DNA of 64,000 bases from Oegoconia quadripuncta. Its lineage: Eukaryota; Arthropoda; Insecta; Lepidoptera; Autostichidae. The translations under genes and the position numbers were made by a program. The notes under the pieces were generated by a model, which was not told where the DNA came from, did no database searches, and saw only the letters and a program-made list of their open reading frames with translations. Location of the stretch: contig OX438758.1 in the NCBI GenBank assembly GCA_949316235.1, positions 14,789,731 through 14,853,730 on the forward strand, written 5' to 3'. The number at the start of each line of letters is the position of its first letter. Position 1 is the stretch's first letter. This document shows positions 9,908-19,829 of the stretch, one piece after another.

Positions 9908-10505
9908 TATTGTGAATTAGTTGAGAAAACTATGATTGACGTTATGATGATTGTGTTGTATTTAATTACTACTTTGTTATGACAATAAATAAATAAATAA
10001 TAAAAAAATTAACAATCAGTAGTTTAAAATATTTCGCTAAATAATGAAAATAATATAAGTCATAAAGTTTATAATAATTTACCTGTATCATGTCCTTAAG
10101 AGCTCTGACTATGGCATCGCACACTTCTGGAATTATTGTTGATATTGTTTGCTTTGAGACGTGAAACGTGTATTGTAGACTGGAATAGGAATCTCCTGTA
10201 GCCAAATATCGTAACGTTATTGCAAGTCTCTCCTTCGACGTTATTGCCGTTCGCCAGTGAGTATCCATTTTTTTAATAAATGGTTCTACCAATGTATGTA
10301 TGGTTTCGAATTCTTCCAAAGATAATCTTAAAAACTGTGGCGTTCGGTAGTTGATTTCGTAATAAATCCCTTCCAGATTGTTTGTCCTTTGTTGAAAGAG
10401 TGGTCGCATCCAACACTGCCTTTTTTTAATACACTTTCTTTTATTCCTTCTTCTACGTAATTTACGCAACAACAACACAGCAACAACAAACGCGGCCGCT
10501 TTCAT
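8607..10505 (-). CDS. Harbinger DDE transposase (2 exons)
   Basis: Exon 1 (10505-10083) and exon 2 (9350-8607) join in frame through a GTAAAT donor and a TTTTTTTCAG acceptor to give 388 residues. The helix-turn-helix region holds LAITLRYLATGDSYSSL and HVSKQTISTIIPEVC. The catalytic core shows D in GALDGKHITIQ, D in YVILGDQAFAL and E in ARRVVENAFGIMSAKF, which matches the DDE_4/Harbinger arrangement. Length is normal for the family. A basic RRRRNKRK stretch near the start may be a nuclear signal. The single intron contains the last exon of the opposite-strand MADF gene. Confidence 0.9.
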
Positions 10506-10664
10506 TGTAGTTTTAAACAGAAATAAAGAGCGCGGCGTGTCTCGGACATGCCGCGCAGTACTGCCGCGCTGGAAGTTTAAACTAGTCGCGCGGCAAATTT
10601 GTGTCCCCCGAATGCCGCGCGCGGCAGCCGCGCACCATGCACGCCGTGTTTGGACACACCTTTA

Positions 10665-11041
10665 CAGGAACCACGACTGTGTCCAAATTTATAACAGACG
10701 AAGCATTGCGTGATCGGCTTAATGTATTGTTGCACGTCGAACCAGATGTGGTCAAAAGTCACATGAACTGGAAGAGTGAAACTTAAAAAAGTTACCAATA
10801 CTGTAGGAGTGGGAAAACAGACATCATCAGATTTCCTTTGAAATCGCTTCACACCAATTACTTCTGCGATTGACTTCATATTCTCTAATAAATCTTCTTC
10901 GGTGATTTCAACTCGTGCTTTTATTATACCTAAAGATTCTAGGTTATTAAATGGAACTCTGGCAATCCAGTTGTACTGATCAAGATGACTTGTTTTAAAA
11001 AAAACCTTTATCATGAAAAGACCGACATTATTCTCGAGCAA
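10665..11041 (-). pseudogene. Gag middle part of element A
   Basis: The text includes LESLGIIKARVEITEEDL, VKRFQRKSDD and a zinc knuckle CFVCYKFGHSRGSC, cut by Harbinger-1 just after the knuckle. It corresponds to the region before the first CCHC motif in the Gags at 22547-23668 and 45999-46878. The Gag N-terminus is missing at about 11050, where Gypsy sequence begins, so the insertion was 5'-truncated or was later deleted. Confidence 0.7.
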
Positions 11042-11049
11042 ACTGGGCA

Positions 11050-11335
11050 GAGCTAATTGCTAACACGAGATTAAGATGGAGAAAGACGCGCCCATCGTGA
11101 AACGCTCGTACCCTATACCGTATGCGTACCGGGCTAAGGTAGAGGCGAAGCTTAGAGAAATGGAGGAACGAGGTATTATAAGCAGAGCAGCTACCCCTTA
11201 TAGCAGCCCCCTGACGTTCACTTTGAAGAAGGATGGTTCATTAAGGGTTTTACTAGATGCGCGGGAAATAAATAGGCACATGGTGGCGGAAACTGAGAAG
11301 CCACCCATTTCGATACGTCATGCACTAAATGAACA
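11050..11335 (+). pseudogene. Gypsy reverse transcriptase, N-terminal fragment
   Basis: The reading contains PIVKRSYPIPYAYRAKVEA, EMEERGIISRAATPY, SSPLTFTLKKDGSLRV and LDAREINRHMVAETE. This is the front of a Ty3/Gypsy reverse transcriptase, ending where the DLxxGYHQ segment should begin. After about 11335 the similarity stops and piggyBac sequence begins, so the central catalytic part is lost. Confidence 0.8.
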
Positions 11336-11380
11336 AGAAATAGGTATGAATACCACATACACCAAATAAAATAAAGTAAG

Positions 11381-13438
11381 CTAAAGTCTTAGATTAAAAG
11401 GCTTAAGTACCGAATTATTATGAAAAAATGTAAAACAGTCTTTGGTTTTTTTCGAACATAAATGGACATTACATTTACTACATTTTACAATGCTCAGTAA
11501 TTTACAAGAAGGTAACATGCATCGGCCACGCGTTTCAGTTCTGGTTACGTTATGATCTGCTTTATCTAATCTAACCTCAAGAGGAGGTAATACCTGACAC
11601 GGTTTCCCTTTTCGTATTTTAGGTGATGGTTCTTCAGTCAGGCTGTTAGTACTTGGTCGACCTCTAGTACTAGGAGGAACATACTTGCAAAGCGTATCAG
11701 CCAATTCTGATCTGAAATCAGCAAGACCCATAACATCTTTAGGTTGTACACCTTTTTGAGCGGCGACCTTTTTATACAGAATCCACGAATTGATGACTGT
11801 CAAATCCACGAGATGATAGAAGATTCTCATATACCATTTACGGCTTTTCATACGAATCCTGTACCTTCCGAGAAAAGAATCCATCAAGTCAACGCCACCC
11901 ATATGGGCGTTGTACTCTTTGATCAATTTTGGACATGTTATATTGATTCTCCTCTTTTCCTTTTTATCGCATCTTTCCACGCTGCCCACAGGTTGTGCAC
12001 CCACATACGTAGAAGCTAAAATAACTTGTTTATTGTCCTTCCAACTCACAGTAGTTATGCCCACCCCTTCAACATTTGTGACATATTCCTCAAATGCTCC
12101 CCTTGGTATAGAAGTTTTCATAACTTCTTGTTTTGTTGGCAGTTTGCATTGCTTTCCCAAACGGTTCCTCTGTATAGTTCCCAGAGTATGAATTCCCTCC
12201 TTCGCTAACAGGGTCATGAGAGGAAGGGAAGTGTAATAATTATCGAAATACACAATGTGATTGATTTTTCGCGGAACTACTCTCAGAAGCTTCATTACAG
12301 TTTTCCCTACTACTCCAAGTTCTGTTCATTTGGCAGGTTATCATCAGTCTCTTTTCCTGAATAGATTATAACTTGAATCCCCATTTGTGGGGTTTGTTTG
12401 GCAGATATTGTTTTAGGAAATGTCCTATTTTGGTTGAGCACATTTGCTCATCTAAAGATAACCTTTGGTCTATTGGCATGCTGGAAAACCTTTCATTCAG
12501 ATGCTCTATTACGGGTCGTAGCTTATGTAGTTTGTCGTGTTGGAGATGGTCTCTTGGTAAATGATTATCATTGTTGTTGAAGTGTAGGACTCTTCGTATT
12601 TTTTCGAACTTGTTTACTGGCATAGTTTCTTTTATTGGATCGAACCCAAATTTAGTAGACCAATATGCACGTGTACTCGGGTAGTGGTACACGGACATAA
12701 AAATAAGTATTCCTAAATACTTGCGTAGGTCACCAGTCGCAATATTTTCAGGTCTGTCGGGGTGTTTTTGAACAGTGTATCGGGTGGTTTCAGTGACTAT
12801 ATTTTCCAAAAAATTATTTGTGAAAAAATAAGTAAAAAATTGATATGGGGTCTGTAATTGCAGTATATTCGTGGGCAGACCCTCATTGCCTCCGAACCTA
12901 ACATTATTTTCATCATAGGTATAAAAATGTTTCTTCCATACCAAATTTCTAGTACTGGTATGGAAAACCGGAATTTGACTGCTTGGACCTGGTGATATAC
13001 TATTAGTATCATCTTGAACTAACGGGGGGTCACCCGAAGATTCTACACAGTCTTTGTCGACATTACCGTCATCTTCTTGTTCAAAGTCGTGAGTCGTGAG
13101 TTCAGCAGCCAATGCTTCCCGAGAAGGATAATATGGTATATCCTCACCGTCAGACTCCATATCATCCTCGGATATATCGCCAGTCTCCAAACGCTCCAGA
13201 AGATCTTCAATGTCATGATCTAAAAAAAGCCAAAAACATGCATACCACAACCAAAACTAAATAAAACCACACCCAAAAATAAATATAATTGTTTTACAGA
13301 ACATACTCATAAAAACGAAACTAAATGCACAAAGTATCGTTTTCGATGCATGGATAAAATAATAGTTTTTATAGACAAAATGTAAATAAAATCAATAATT
13401 TTGAACATTATTGACTAAATGAAGAACTTACCATCCAT
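11381..13438 (-). pseudogene. piggyBac-like transposase (broken)
   Basis: A 7-nt first coding exon (ATGGATG, 13438-13432, donor GTAAGT) and a second exon from 13219 give an acidic N-terminus, then the catalytic core. Seen motifs are LSLDEQMCSTK (first D), YFDNYYTSLPL (second D) and NAHMGGVDLMDS (third D). The end is cysteine/histidine rich (CSKCNVHLCSKKTKDC), as in piggyBac proteins. Around 12296-12368 the frame breaks, with several stops and missing text between PHKWGFKL and the next block. The enzyme normally excises and inserts at TTAA. This copy is inactive unless the break is a local error. Confidence 0.85.
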
Positions 13439-13706
13439 TTCTTCGGATTTTCCAGCAAAATTTCACGTTTTTTTAAAATATTACACGAGACTGAAAAAAA
13501 TGTTTTCGCTCCCAAAGTCAAGTATCCCGCCAACGACGTTTGACATTGACAAAATAAAATATCCAATCAAAATAGCTATAGATATTGTTTTTTTTTTGGT
13601 TTGTAATGAGGCAAAGATCACATCAGAGATTCAGCCAATAACGTAATTTCAAAACGCACAGATTATAAACTGATAAAAATGGTTGTCTCGTTTTCGATAC
13701 AAGGTG
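13439..13706. other. piggyBac upstream region and probable right end
   Basis: This is non-coding sequence between the tiny first exon and the resumption of Gypsy text at 13707-13713. A TTAA at 13710-13713 sits exactly at the junction, as expected for a piggyBac target. The partner TTAA and terminal repeat on the left side (near 11335-11380) are not seen, which suggests a deletion there. Confidence 0.45.
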
Positions 13707-14340
13707 CATTTAAGGGTTACGGCAATACAGGAATTCCCGGTACCTAAAAAATTTAAACAAGTAAGAGCCTTTTTGGGGCTGTGTAATTTTTATAGGAGGT
13801 TCATACCGGATTACAGTCGACATACGCTGCCTGTCGTGCCTGCGTGGGATTGGGGCCAAGCAGAACAGCTAGCCTTCGAGAGAGTGAAAGCCCAGTTTGT
13901 AAAAACTATATTACTGCATCACCCAGATTTCAGTAAGCCATGTTATTTACAGACAGACAGCTCTGGAATAGGGGTGGCAGGGGTACTGTATCAAATAAAT
14001 GAAATGGATGAACCCCTAGTGTTAGGATTCCATAGTAGAATGTTGAAGGGACCACAACTGAATTGGATAGTTACGGAACAGGAGTTCTATGCGGTGATAT
14101 GCTGTTTACAGAAGTTTGAGACATACCTAAAAGGGAATAAAGTGTTAATCCAGACGGACCATAAAGCGCTAGTTTTCATAAAAAATTGGAGACTATACAA
14201 TGCTAGGGTAACACGCTCGATAAACTACTTGGAGAACTTTCACTACGAAATACAACACATTAGGGGGCGGGAAAATGTGGCCGCGGACATATTGTCAAGG
14301 TATTTGCCGGAGATTTTATACACTGAGACAATAGGTTGGA
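13707..14340 (+). pseudogene. Gypsy RT end and RNase H fragment
   Basis: The open frame reads RAFLGLCNFYRRFIPDY (RT connection), then CYLQTDSSGIGVAGVLYQ, WIVTEQEFYAVICCLQKF, VLIQTDHKALVFIKNW and GRENVAADILSRY. All four RNase H acidic positions (TDSS, TEQE, TDHK, NVAAD) are present. This is the continuation of the RT fragment at 11050-11335 on the other side of the piggyBac. The middle of RT is missing. Confidence 0.85.
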
Positions 14341-14511
14341 GAGGTTGGCTAGGTTGTGTGAGGTTCGGGGGGGAGTTTTGTACTTTAAACCCAAAGGAGA
14401 CGGAGGGACAGTCATCTATTTACCTGAATGCCTACAAAGGGATGTCATAGACCAAGTACACCTAGAGATGGGGGGATTGGTGTAAGTGTCCGAAATATTT
14501 ATTTATTTATT

Positions 14512-15340
14512 AAAAAAAAAAAAAAAAAAAAAAAAAAGGTGGGGGGACCAAGGGGCGTACAAAGTAAATAAGTACATAAAGGATTGGTTCTATTGGCCTG
14601 GTCTGACAAAGGCGGTTAGGCTGAGGATTAGGGCATGCCATGATTGTCAACTTACAAAAGGTAACCACGTCAAATGTCGGTTGGTCCATGCAGATCTATA
14701 GTATAGTTACACATGATATAGGTGACCTAGTGATGACCGATTTCTACGGGCCCCTACCACCGGGAAAACTCGGAGTGTGCTATATACTTGTGATACAGGA
14801 TTCATTTAGTAAGTTTGTAAAATTCTCTGACCTTAGAAGAGCAACAGCGCAGTCGGTAATAAACAAGGTTAAGAGATTCGCCGAGATAATCCGACCGAAG
14901 GCTATAATGTCCGATAACGGTTCACAATTCGCCAGCAGGAAGTGGAAGGAAAGTTTGGGGGAGATGGGAATCAAAGCACTATTTACCACCGTACGGAACC
15001 CACGGCCGAATATAACTGAGAGGGTGAACAAGGAACTAGGAAGGTTGTTCAGGATGTACTGTAGGACTAATCATAAGGGGTGGGCCACGATACTACCAAA
15101 GCTCGAGGTCCTTTATAATAATACGTACCATGTTAGTACAGGGTTTACACCGTGTGAGATCATGTATGGTTCATGTACCGAACTCTCATTTGATAAGGAG
15201 GTGGGGGTGGGGTATAGGCGGACCAATTTGTCTTTGATTAGAGAACAAGCCAGGGATAATTTGAGGAAGGCAAGTGTGAACCGTCAATTCAATTTCAATA
15301 AAAGGAATAGACTCATACAATTTCAAATACCCTCGGATCA
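14512..15340 (+). pseudogene. Gypsy integrase (broken by poly-A run and frame change)
   Basis: After a run of about 26 A (14512-14537) the reading gives KDWFYWPGLTKAVRLRI and CHDCQLTKGNH (zinc-binding HHCC part). After a frame change at about 14690 come VMTDFYGPLPPGKLG, VIQDSFSKFVKF, IMSDNGSQFASRKW and NITERVNKELGRL. The catalytic D (MTDFYG), D (SDNGSQF) and the E of the third motif (TERVNKELG) can be pointed to. The poly-A run and the frame shift break the protein. The tail to 15395 is degenerate, and no LTR is recognised after it. Confidence 0.8.
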
Positions 15341-15395
15341 CAGTTGTGCAGCAAATAAGAATGGTGGAACTGAAAGTTGTAAATTAAGAGGTTAA

Positions 15396-15583
15396 ATTAT
15401 GGAAAGTAATCGTACAATCATTGAGAACACTAGGCAAGGGAATGTGTAGGAAGCGAAATTAAAAGGAGAGGATCATAATTTGGCATTATTCAAGTGTAAC
15501 GGGAGGTTACTTACGAAAAGGAGCGTGTGGAGGGGTCACTATAGGAGGGAGGAGGAGGACGAGAAAAAAAAATAGTACATGGT
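15396..15583. other. Gypsy end and possible 3' exons of the RRM gene
   Basis: On the plus strand this is the fading 3' part of the Gypsy. On the minus strand it has a long pyrimidine tract ending CTCCTATAG (about 15541), 24 bases, and then a donor-like GTAAGTAACC. That is a possible very short exon of the RRM-bearing gene. Nothing else is recognised. Confidence 0.3.
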
Positions 15584-15639
15584 CAGCGGCGGGCGTACTC
15601 GATCACCTGGGAAAGGATAAGCGTTATTACTGTGCCTAT

Positions 15640-15920
15640 GGAAAAAAAAAGAGAACACGACCACGAAATCATCCTAGCACGGCGTATACCAACCACAGGG
15701 CGATTAAAGAGTGGAAAGCCTTGAAGCTCGGCAAGGGCACGTGAAGCGGCACCCAGCAGGGCGAACTTCACGAACCCCTGTCCCTCCATCCGCTTGGTGC
15801 GATTAGCGGTGACGGAGAGGACAGTGCCGAAGGGGGAAAATAACTGACGGAGGTTTGCCTCTAACTTGGCGCTATTCATCTTGCCAGGCAAATTTTTCAG
15901 AAAAAGTGTGCAGTTGGGTG
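15640..15920 (-). CDS. Exon encoding a U1A/SNF-like RRM (partial gene)
   Basis: From a good acceptor (CTATTTTAG|CACCC, 15920) the minus strand encodes an RNA-recognition motif. It has the RNP2-like NCTLFLKNLPGKM, helix LEANLRQLFSPFG, the RNP1-like RMEGQGFVKFALLG and ASRALAELQGFPLFNRP. The GQGFVKF and QGFP-type text resembles the U1A/U2B''/SNF class of spliceosomal RRMs. The exon's 3' border is not obvious; pyrimidine tracts ending CCATAG (about 15641) and CCCAG lie just after it. The gene seems to have several short exons, is GC-richer than its surroundings and is interrupted by transposons. It may be a host-gene remnant or part of an undescribed mobile element. Confidence 0.55.
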
Positions 15921-16467
15921 CTAAAATAGACAGAATTATTATTTTGTCACCAAGGCAGGGCATAGACGAAAAGGTTCAGAGAGTACCTAGTGAAGCAACG
16001 AACTTACACATGATATAGGGGACGACGGTATCACGGCGAACACGAAGGGAAGCACTATCCGTGGAAACTTCACCCCTTTTTGTGAGTAATGACAATTTTA
16101 CTTGAAATAATACTGCCAATTACCGATGCTAAACGAACTAGCGCAGGTATTTATTTTTTTTGTTCCCGCGAGTAAGCGCGCGCGCAAAGTGACAGGAGAC
16201 AGACGCCAACTAGTGAGGGGGCAGTTAATTAGAGCGGGACGCGGAAGCGCAGTATGGTATCGATCATCGGAATTGTCTCGGCGGGAATTCGAAATTTGGT
16301 GAAAGCGTGCTAATTATGTATCGGGTTGGCTGTACCGGCGGGCGGCGCATTCGACGAATGAAGCCGGAGTGGGAAGAACCTAGTAGCGATGTAAATGGAC
16401 AAATGTGCGTAGTTAGGAGTAGGTATATGAAACGGGAGGAGAATAGCAAAAGTAAGCGATAAATTAC
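15921..16467. other. Intron-like GC-rich sequence, minus-strand gene
   Basis: I recognise no coding similarity here. It lies between the RRM exon acceptor and the donor of the next upstream candidate exon. Confidence 0.3.
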
Positions 16468-16519
16468 CTTGGGCAAAGTGTACCTGGTGGGGAAGTGAAG
16501 ACTGAGAAGTGGTCTACAT
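16468..16519 (-). CDS. Candidate 52-nt exon of the RRM-bearing gene
   Basis: A strong acceptor (pyrimidines then TTTTTTTTCAG, 16520-16530) and a donor (CCCAAG|GTAATT at 16468/16467) bracket 52 bases. An alternative donor CACCAG|GTACAC lies inside. The coding frame cannot be fixed, and no known domain is visible. It is supported only by splice signals and composition. Confidence 0.3.
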
Positions 16520-16681
16520 CTGAAAAAAAAGAAGAGATTTAAACATCTGAAAAAAAGGACATTAAAGGACAAGCTTGGGACCCGCCCTAGCCTTAGTAAT
16601 GTTTCCTATATAAGTAAGGTTTCCTTGTCATATCCCGGTATGATGAAGGAAGCAGGATTGCTGGAAAGGGAAGGGATACTT

Positions 16682-16689
16682 ACCAAGTC
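16682..16689. other. 8-bp target-site duplication (left) over a splice donor
   Basis: ACCAAGTC here and at 19886-19893 flanks the Mutator-like element. On the minus strand it is GACTTGGT, the last six exon bases plus the GT of a splice donor. The left copy still reads GACTTG|GTAAGT. Confidence 0.85.
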
Positions 16690-16745
16690 CGTGTATTCCC
16701 GTTCGTCCCCTCGACTTCGTCCCCCGAGGGGGACGAACGGGAATT
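16690..16745. repeat. Left terminal inverted repeat of the MULE
   Basis: This is identical over 56 bp to the complement of 19830-19885. It folds on itself: ATTCCCGTTCGTCCCC pairs with GGGGGACGAACGGGAAT across a short centre. Confidence 0.92.
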
Positions 16746-17675
16746 CGTTATTTATTTTCCCGATGGTCCCTCAAAATTTTTTGGGGGGACGAATGGGAAT
16801 AATTTATTAATTCTTTTTTGGGTCTATTGCTCCCACTAAATAATATAAGACTGGTGGTTTTAATTGGTAAAAAAACAAAATTGAAATAAAAATCAGTCAT
16901 TTATTAAGGAATAAAAATCACAGTAAAAATCACAGAATCAACTTTGCGATAACTCGCAATATTTTTATATATAATATTTTTTTAATTATGAATAAAATTC
17001 TCCTTATAACTAAAAATTATGATTTAAAAATCTGTGTATACAGATTACAATAAAAAAAGTCTGTATTATATTACAATTAAACACTACAAACAGACTTTTT
17101 ACCATTCAGGTTGTTTCCTTTTGAAATATAAGTCACTATTTTTCGTAGAGTTGCTTATATGTATGGTGGCAAGATTTTACGTTTTACGTTATGTAAGTGA
17201 TTAGAAAAGTTTACTCATTATTTTAACACATAAATAGGGTCAGTAAATTATCACACTTTCAAAAGCAAAATTAAATAAAATACCTAAAATATCACGAAAT
17301 CAAGATAAAAATAACAAAAAAAAACTTATCGTACTAATTTTTAAAAAGTCACATTTGCTTATATGTATAGGTATACGGTGTCACATTTTTGTGTTACATA
17401 TTGTATAAGGAATCAGAACAGGTTACACATTAATTTTACATATAAATAGCGTCAATTAGCACAATTTCAAAATCAAAATAAAAAACATATACAAAATCAA
17501 AGTGAAAAAACATGAACACAAAACATCATAGAGGGTAACAACAATAAAAAATTCACAAGTATTGAAGAAAGTAGTCGAGGTCATAACAGTAGGCAGTAAT
17601 AATTATTGCACACAAAGCCTAGAGATTACATCAACGTACACAACCATCGAGCACTTTACTTATTATGATTAATAC
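16746..17675. other. MULE non-coding region downstream of the transposase
   Basis: This long AT-rich, gene-free part of the element contains one more copy of the GGGACGAATGGGAAT motif near 16786-16800. Two imperfectly similar blocks share TTGCTTATATGTAT near 17150 and 17350. No open frame of interest is present. Confidence 0.4.
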
Positions 17676-19133
17676 CTACGTAAGTTTTTCTAAAAAATGT
17701 CCTACAGTTATTTCTGAATTAAGAAGTTGCATTTGGCAATCCATAATATATTGGTCTGTCAAGATTGAATGTAGCTTACGCCGTTTTGGATTTTGTTTTG
17801 CTTTCACGCTGTATAAGTTAGAGTCTTGATGTAACACCGTAAGCAATTTTAAAATATTAGGTTTTTTTTTGCCTATGGCACTATTTAATTTAAAATGCCA
17901 CCCTTCGGCAAAGTTATTAGTACGGTGTCGTTTTCCAAAACTGCACCACACTTTTACGAAATCCGATTGAAGCCACTGCGATAGCATGTATTGCCGAAAT
18001 TTTTCACTTTGGCTATCACCGGGGCTTTCGCTAGCGATATAAAACCAGCCTTCAAAAATACGTTCCTCTGGTAATAATGGAAGCACCGCACTTAGGGCTA
18101 CTTGACGTCTTAAAGTTTTATTTTTTGTTAGATTTAATTCACGGCCTTTCCTCCAAATAGCATTATTAAAATGGTAATAACAGCCGTGGATACTTATCTC
18201 TGGAAAAATTGTACGCATAGCAGACATAGCTGCTTCTTCAAAATCACTGGTAAATGATGTAGGATTCCAATCGTTGATTTGAGATTTAACAAGTCTGAAA
18301 AGTATCTCGTATGTTTCTTTTTTACGGTTTGACATTAAAGCGTAAAATAATGGCGTCATAGCTGTGCTTTGATTATTACTTCCTAAATCACCATGAACGG
18401 TGTAGAGCTGTTGGAATGGAGGTGGACAACTCTTAAATGTACCGTCACCAAATATATTTTTAAAAACTATCAATTTTTCTTTAGCTTCTTGGGAACAAAA
18501 AATGAGTAAGCGTGTGTTACCGTAACAGTAATCTGCTAACAAAAATGATTGAAATTTTTGAGGAACCTCAACCGTTTTAACGTCATTGAAAGTGATTTTA
18601 CTCATATTATAAGTGCTATTTCGATGGCGATACAAAGTGCTTTTGATGTTTGCAAACTTAGGAATATCTTTGGGTAAAGTTACTTTATCAAGTCCTTCGT
18701 CCAAAATTTTCGAAATTGTTGAATTAAAGGCGGCTGGTACGCAAGGTACATCATCAGAAGTTATATTTTTCTTGCATTCATCAATATGAATGTCTATTAT
18801 GTTTTTATTGAAGTCCGGTGTACAGGATGTGTGTGTGGTTTCTTTCAAAATTTGATCATTCTGCAATAAACGTGCATAATTTATTTACCCATTGTCTGGT
18901 TTTGCATGAAAAAAGAAGTCAAAAAAGTAGGTACTTACTTTTATGGTTAAGGTCCCACTGCACTTATTCTTTCTTCTAAGATGACATTCCCATACAACAG
19001 CTCCACTTTTGTTTTGCCTTTTCCTTAAAAATTGGTATCCAGCACGCAGAAGCACGATTCCACCTTTCCTTTGTATATACTGCAAACAGCTTCCTGTACT
19101 ACCAGAGGGACCAGGATGCGCTTCTTGTGACAT
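17676..19133 (-). CDS. MULE transposase with N-terminal FLYWCH zinc finger (2 exons)
   Basis: Exon 1 (19133-18939, 65 codons) and exon 2 (18860-17676) join in frame (AAA|GTAAGT, TTGCAG|AA) to give 459 residues. Exon 1 is a FLYWCH-type finger: YQFLRKRQNKSGAVVWEC followed by H and C in HLRRKNKCSGTL. Exon 2 has the MULE catalytic fold: D in FGDGTFKSCP, D in FTSDFEEAAMSAM, the C and H of GCYYHFNNAIWRK, and N-x-E in TNNFAEGWHFKL. There are no stops or frame shifts. The enzyme would bind the long terminal repeats and move the element in the nucleus. Confidence 0.88.
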
Positions 19134-19829
19134 TGTTAAGCTCTAAAAAACAGGAGACAACAATTACACACTTATTAATATAATTTAGAATGATATTTAA
19201 TATATAAAATTAAATACTAAAATTGAATACAAATATTGATACCGTACATTATTAGCATAAATTAATAAGACATGAGACAATATAGTATTGACTATAAACA
19301 ATCTAATAATATTTGTAACTTACAAAAATGTAGGTACTTACATCAGTAGTTTTCCGCAGAACTCGTGTCGAATATATATTATTACATTAACACCCGTGCA
19401 CTTTCATTGTTTTGTCAACACTAACCCGACCGGTCTAATTTAAGGATAGGAAAGGGAGAGAATGTCAGGTAAACCAATAGGATTTACGCAAATAACACAA
19501 TGTTATCGGCACTCTTTTGTTAACTACCAGAATCGCCGGCGCTTCCCGTCAGAGTTGCTATATTTAGTGTAGGTAAACATAATGAAACAATGATAAACTT
19601 AGGATACGTTTTATAATTCATAAAAAAATAGAGAAGAATTTTGTAAAATAATGATTAAATCTAACGAAGAAACTAATTTAAAAGTAAACTACGAAACATC
19701 GAATAAACATATTTTCTGCACAAATCTTTTTAGTGGGACGAATGGCACTAATCGAAGAACATATTCCCATTCGTCCTCTCTTGAATTAGGATTGGGACGA
19801 TCGGGAACAAATTAAATATTATTTTTGTA
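19134..19829. other. MULE 5' flank of the transposase gene
   Basis: This is non-coding sequence between the start codon and the right terminal repeat. It includes internal CATTCGTCC/GGGACGA motif copies at about 19735-19775 that echo the terminal repeats. It presumably holds the promoter. Confidence 0.35.

Larger units (their letters stand above)
7290..10661. mobile_element. Harbinger-1, apparently intact PIF/Harbinger transposon
   Basis: The element is 3372 bp with 15-bp perfect terminal inverted repeats (AGGTGTGTCCAAACA at 7290-7304 and its complement at 10647-10661) and TTA duplications. GC-rich subterminal blocks at both ends contain a palindrome of the type GGCTGCCGCGCGCGGCAGCC. It carries the two genes expected of the superfamily, a MADF-domain DNA-binding protein (plus) and a DDE nuclease (minus), and neither has stops or frame breaks when spliced. 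Its target is the Gag zinc-knuckle region of element A. Confidence 0.92.
4731..11050 (-). mobile_element. I-like non-LTR retrotransposon A, split by Harbinger-1
   Basis: Minus-strand pieces occur in the order gag (11041-10665), gag continued (7286-about 7030), endonuclease (about 6910-6071), linker and reverse transcriptase (5981-about 4760). The same gene order and similar text are found in the more complete element at 41621-47007. The 3' RNase H part and the gag start are missing, so both ends are truncated. The element is old and carries many stops and frame changes. Harbinger-1 was inserted into it later. Confidence 0.75.

Noticed and set aside
14512..14537. Run of A as a retroposon poly-A tail
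   Set aside because: Gypsy integrase text continues on both sides in nearly the same frame and no target duplication is seen. More likely a homopolymer expansion or assembly error.
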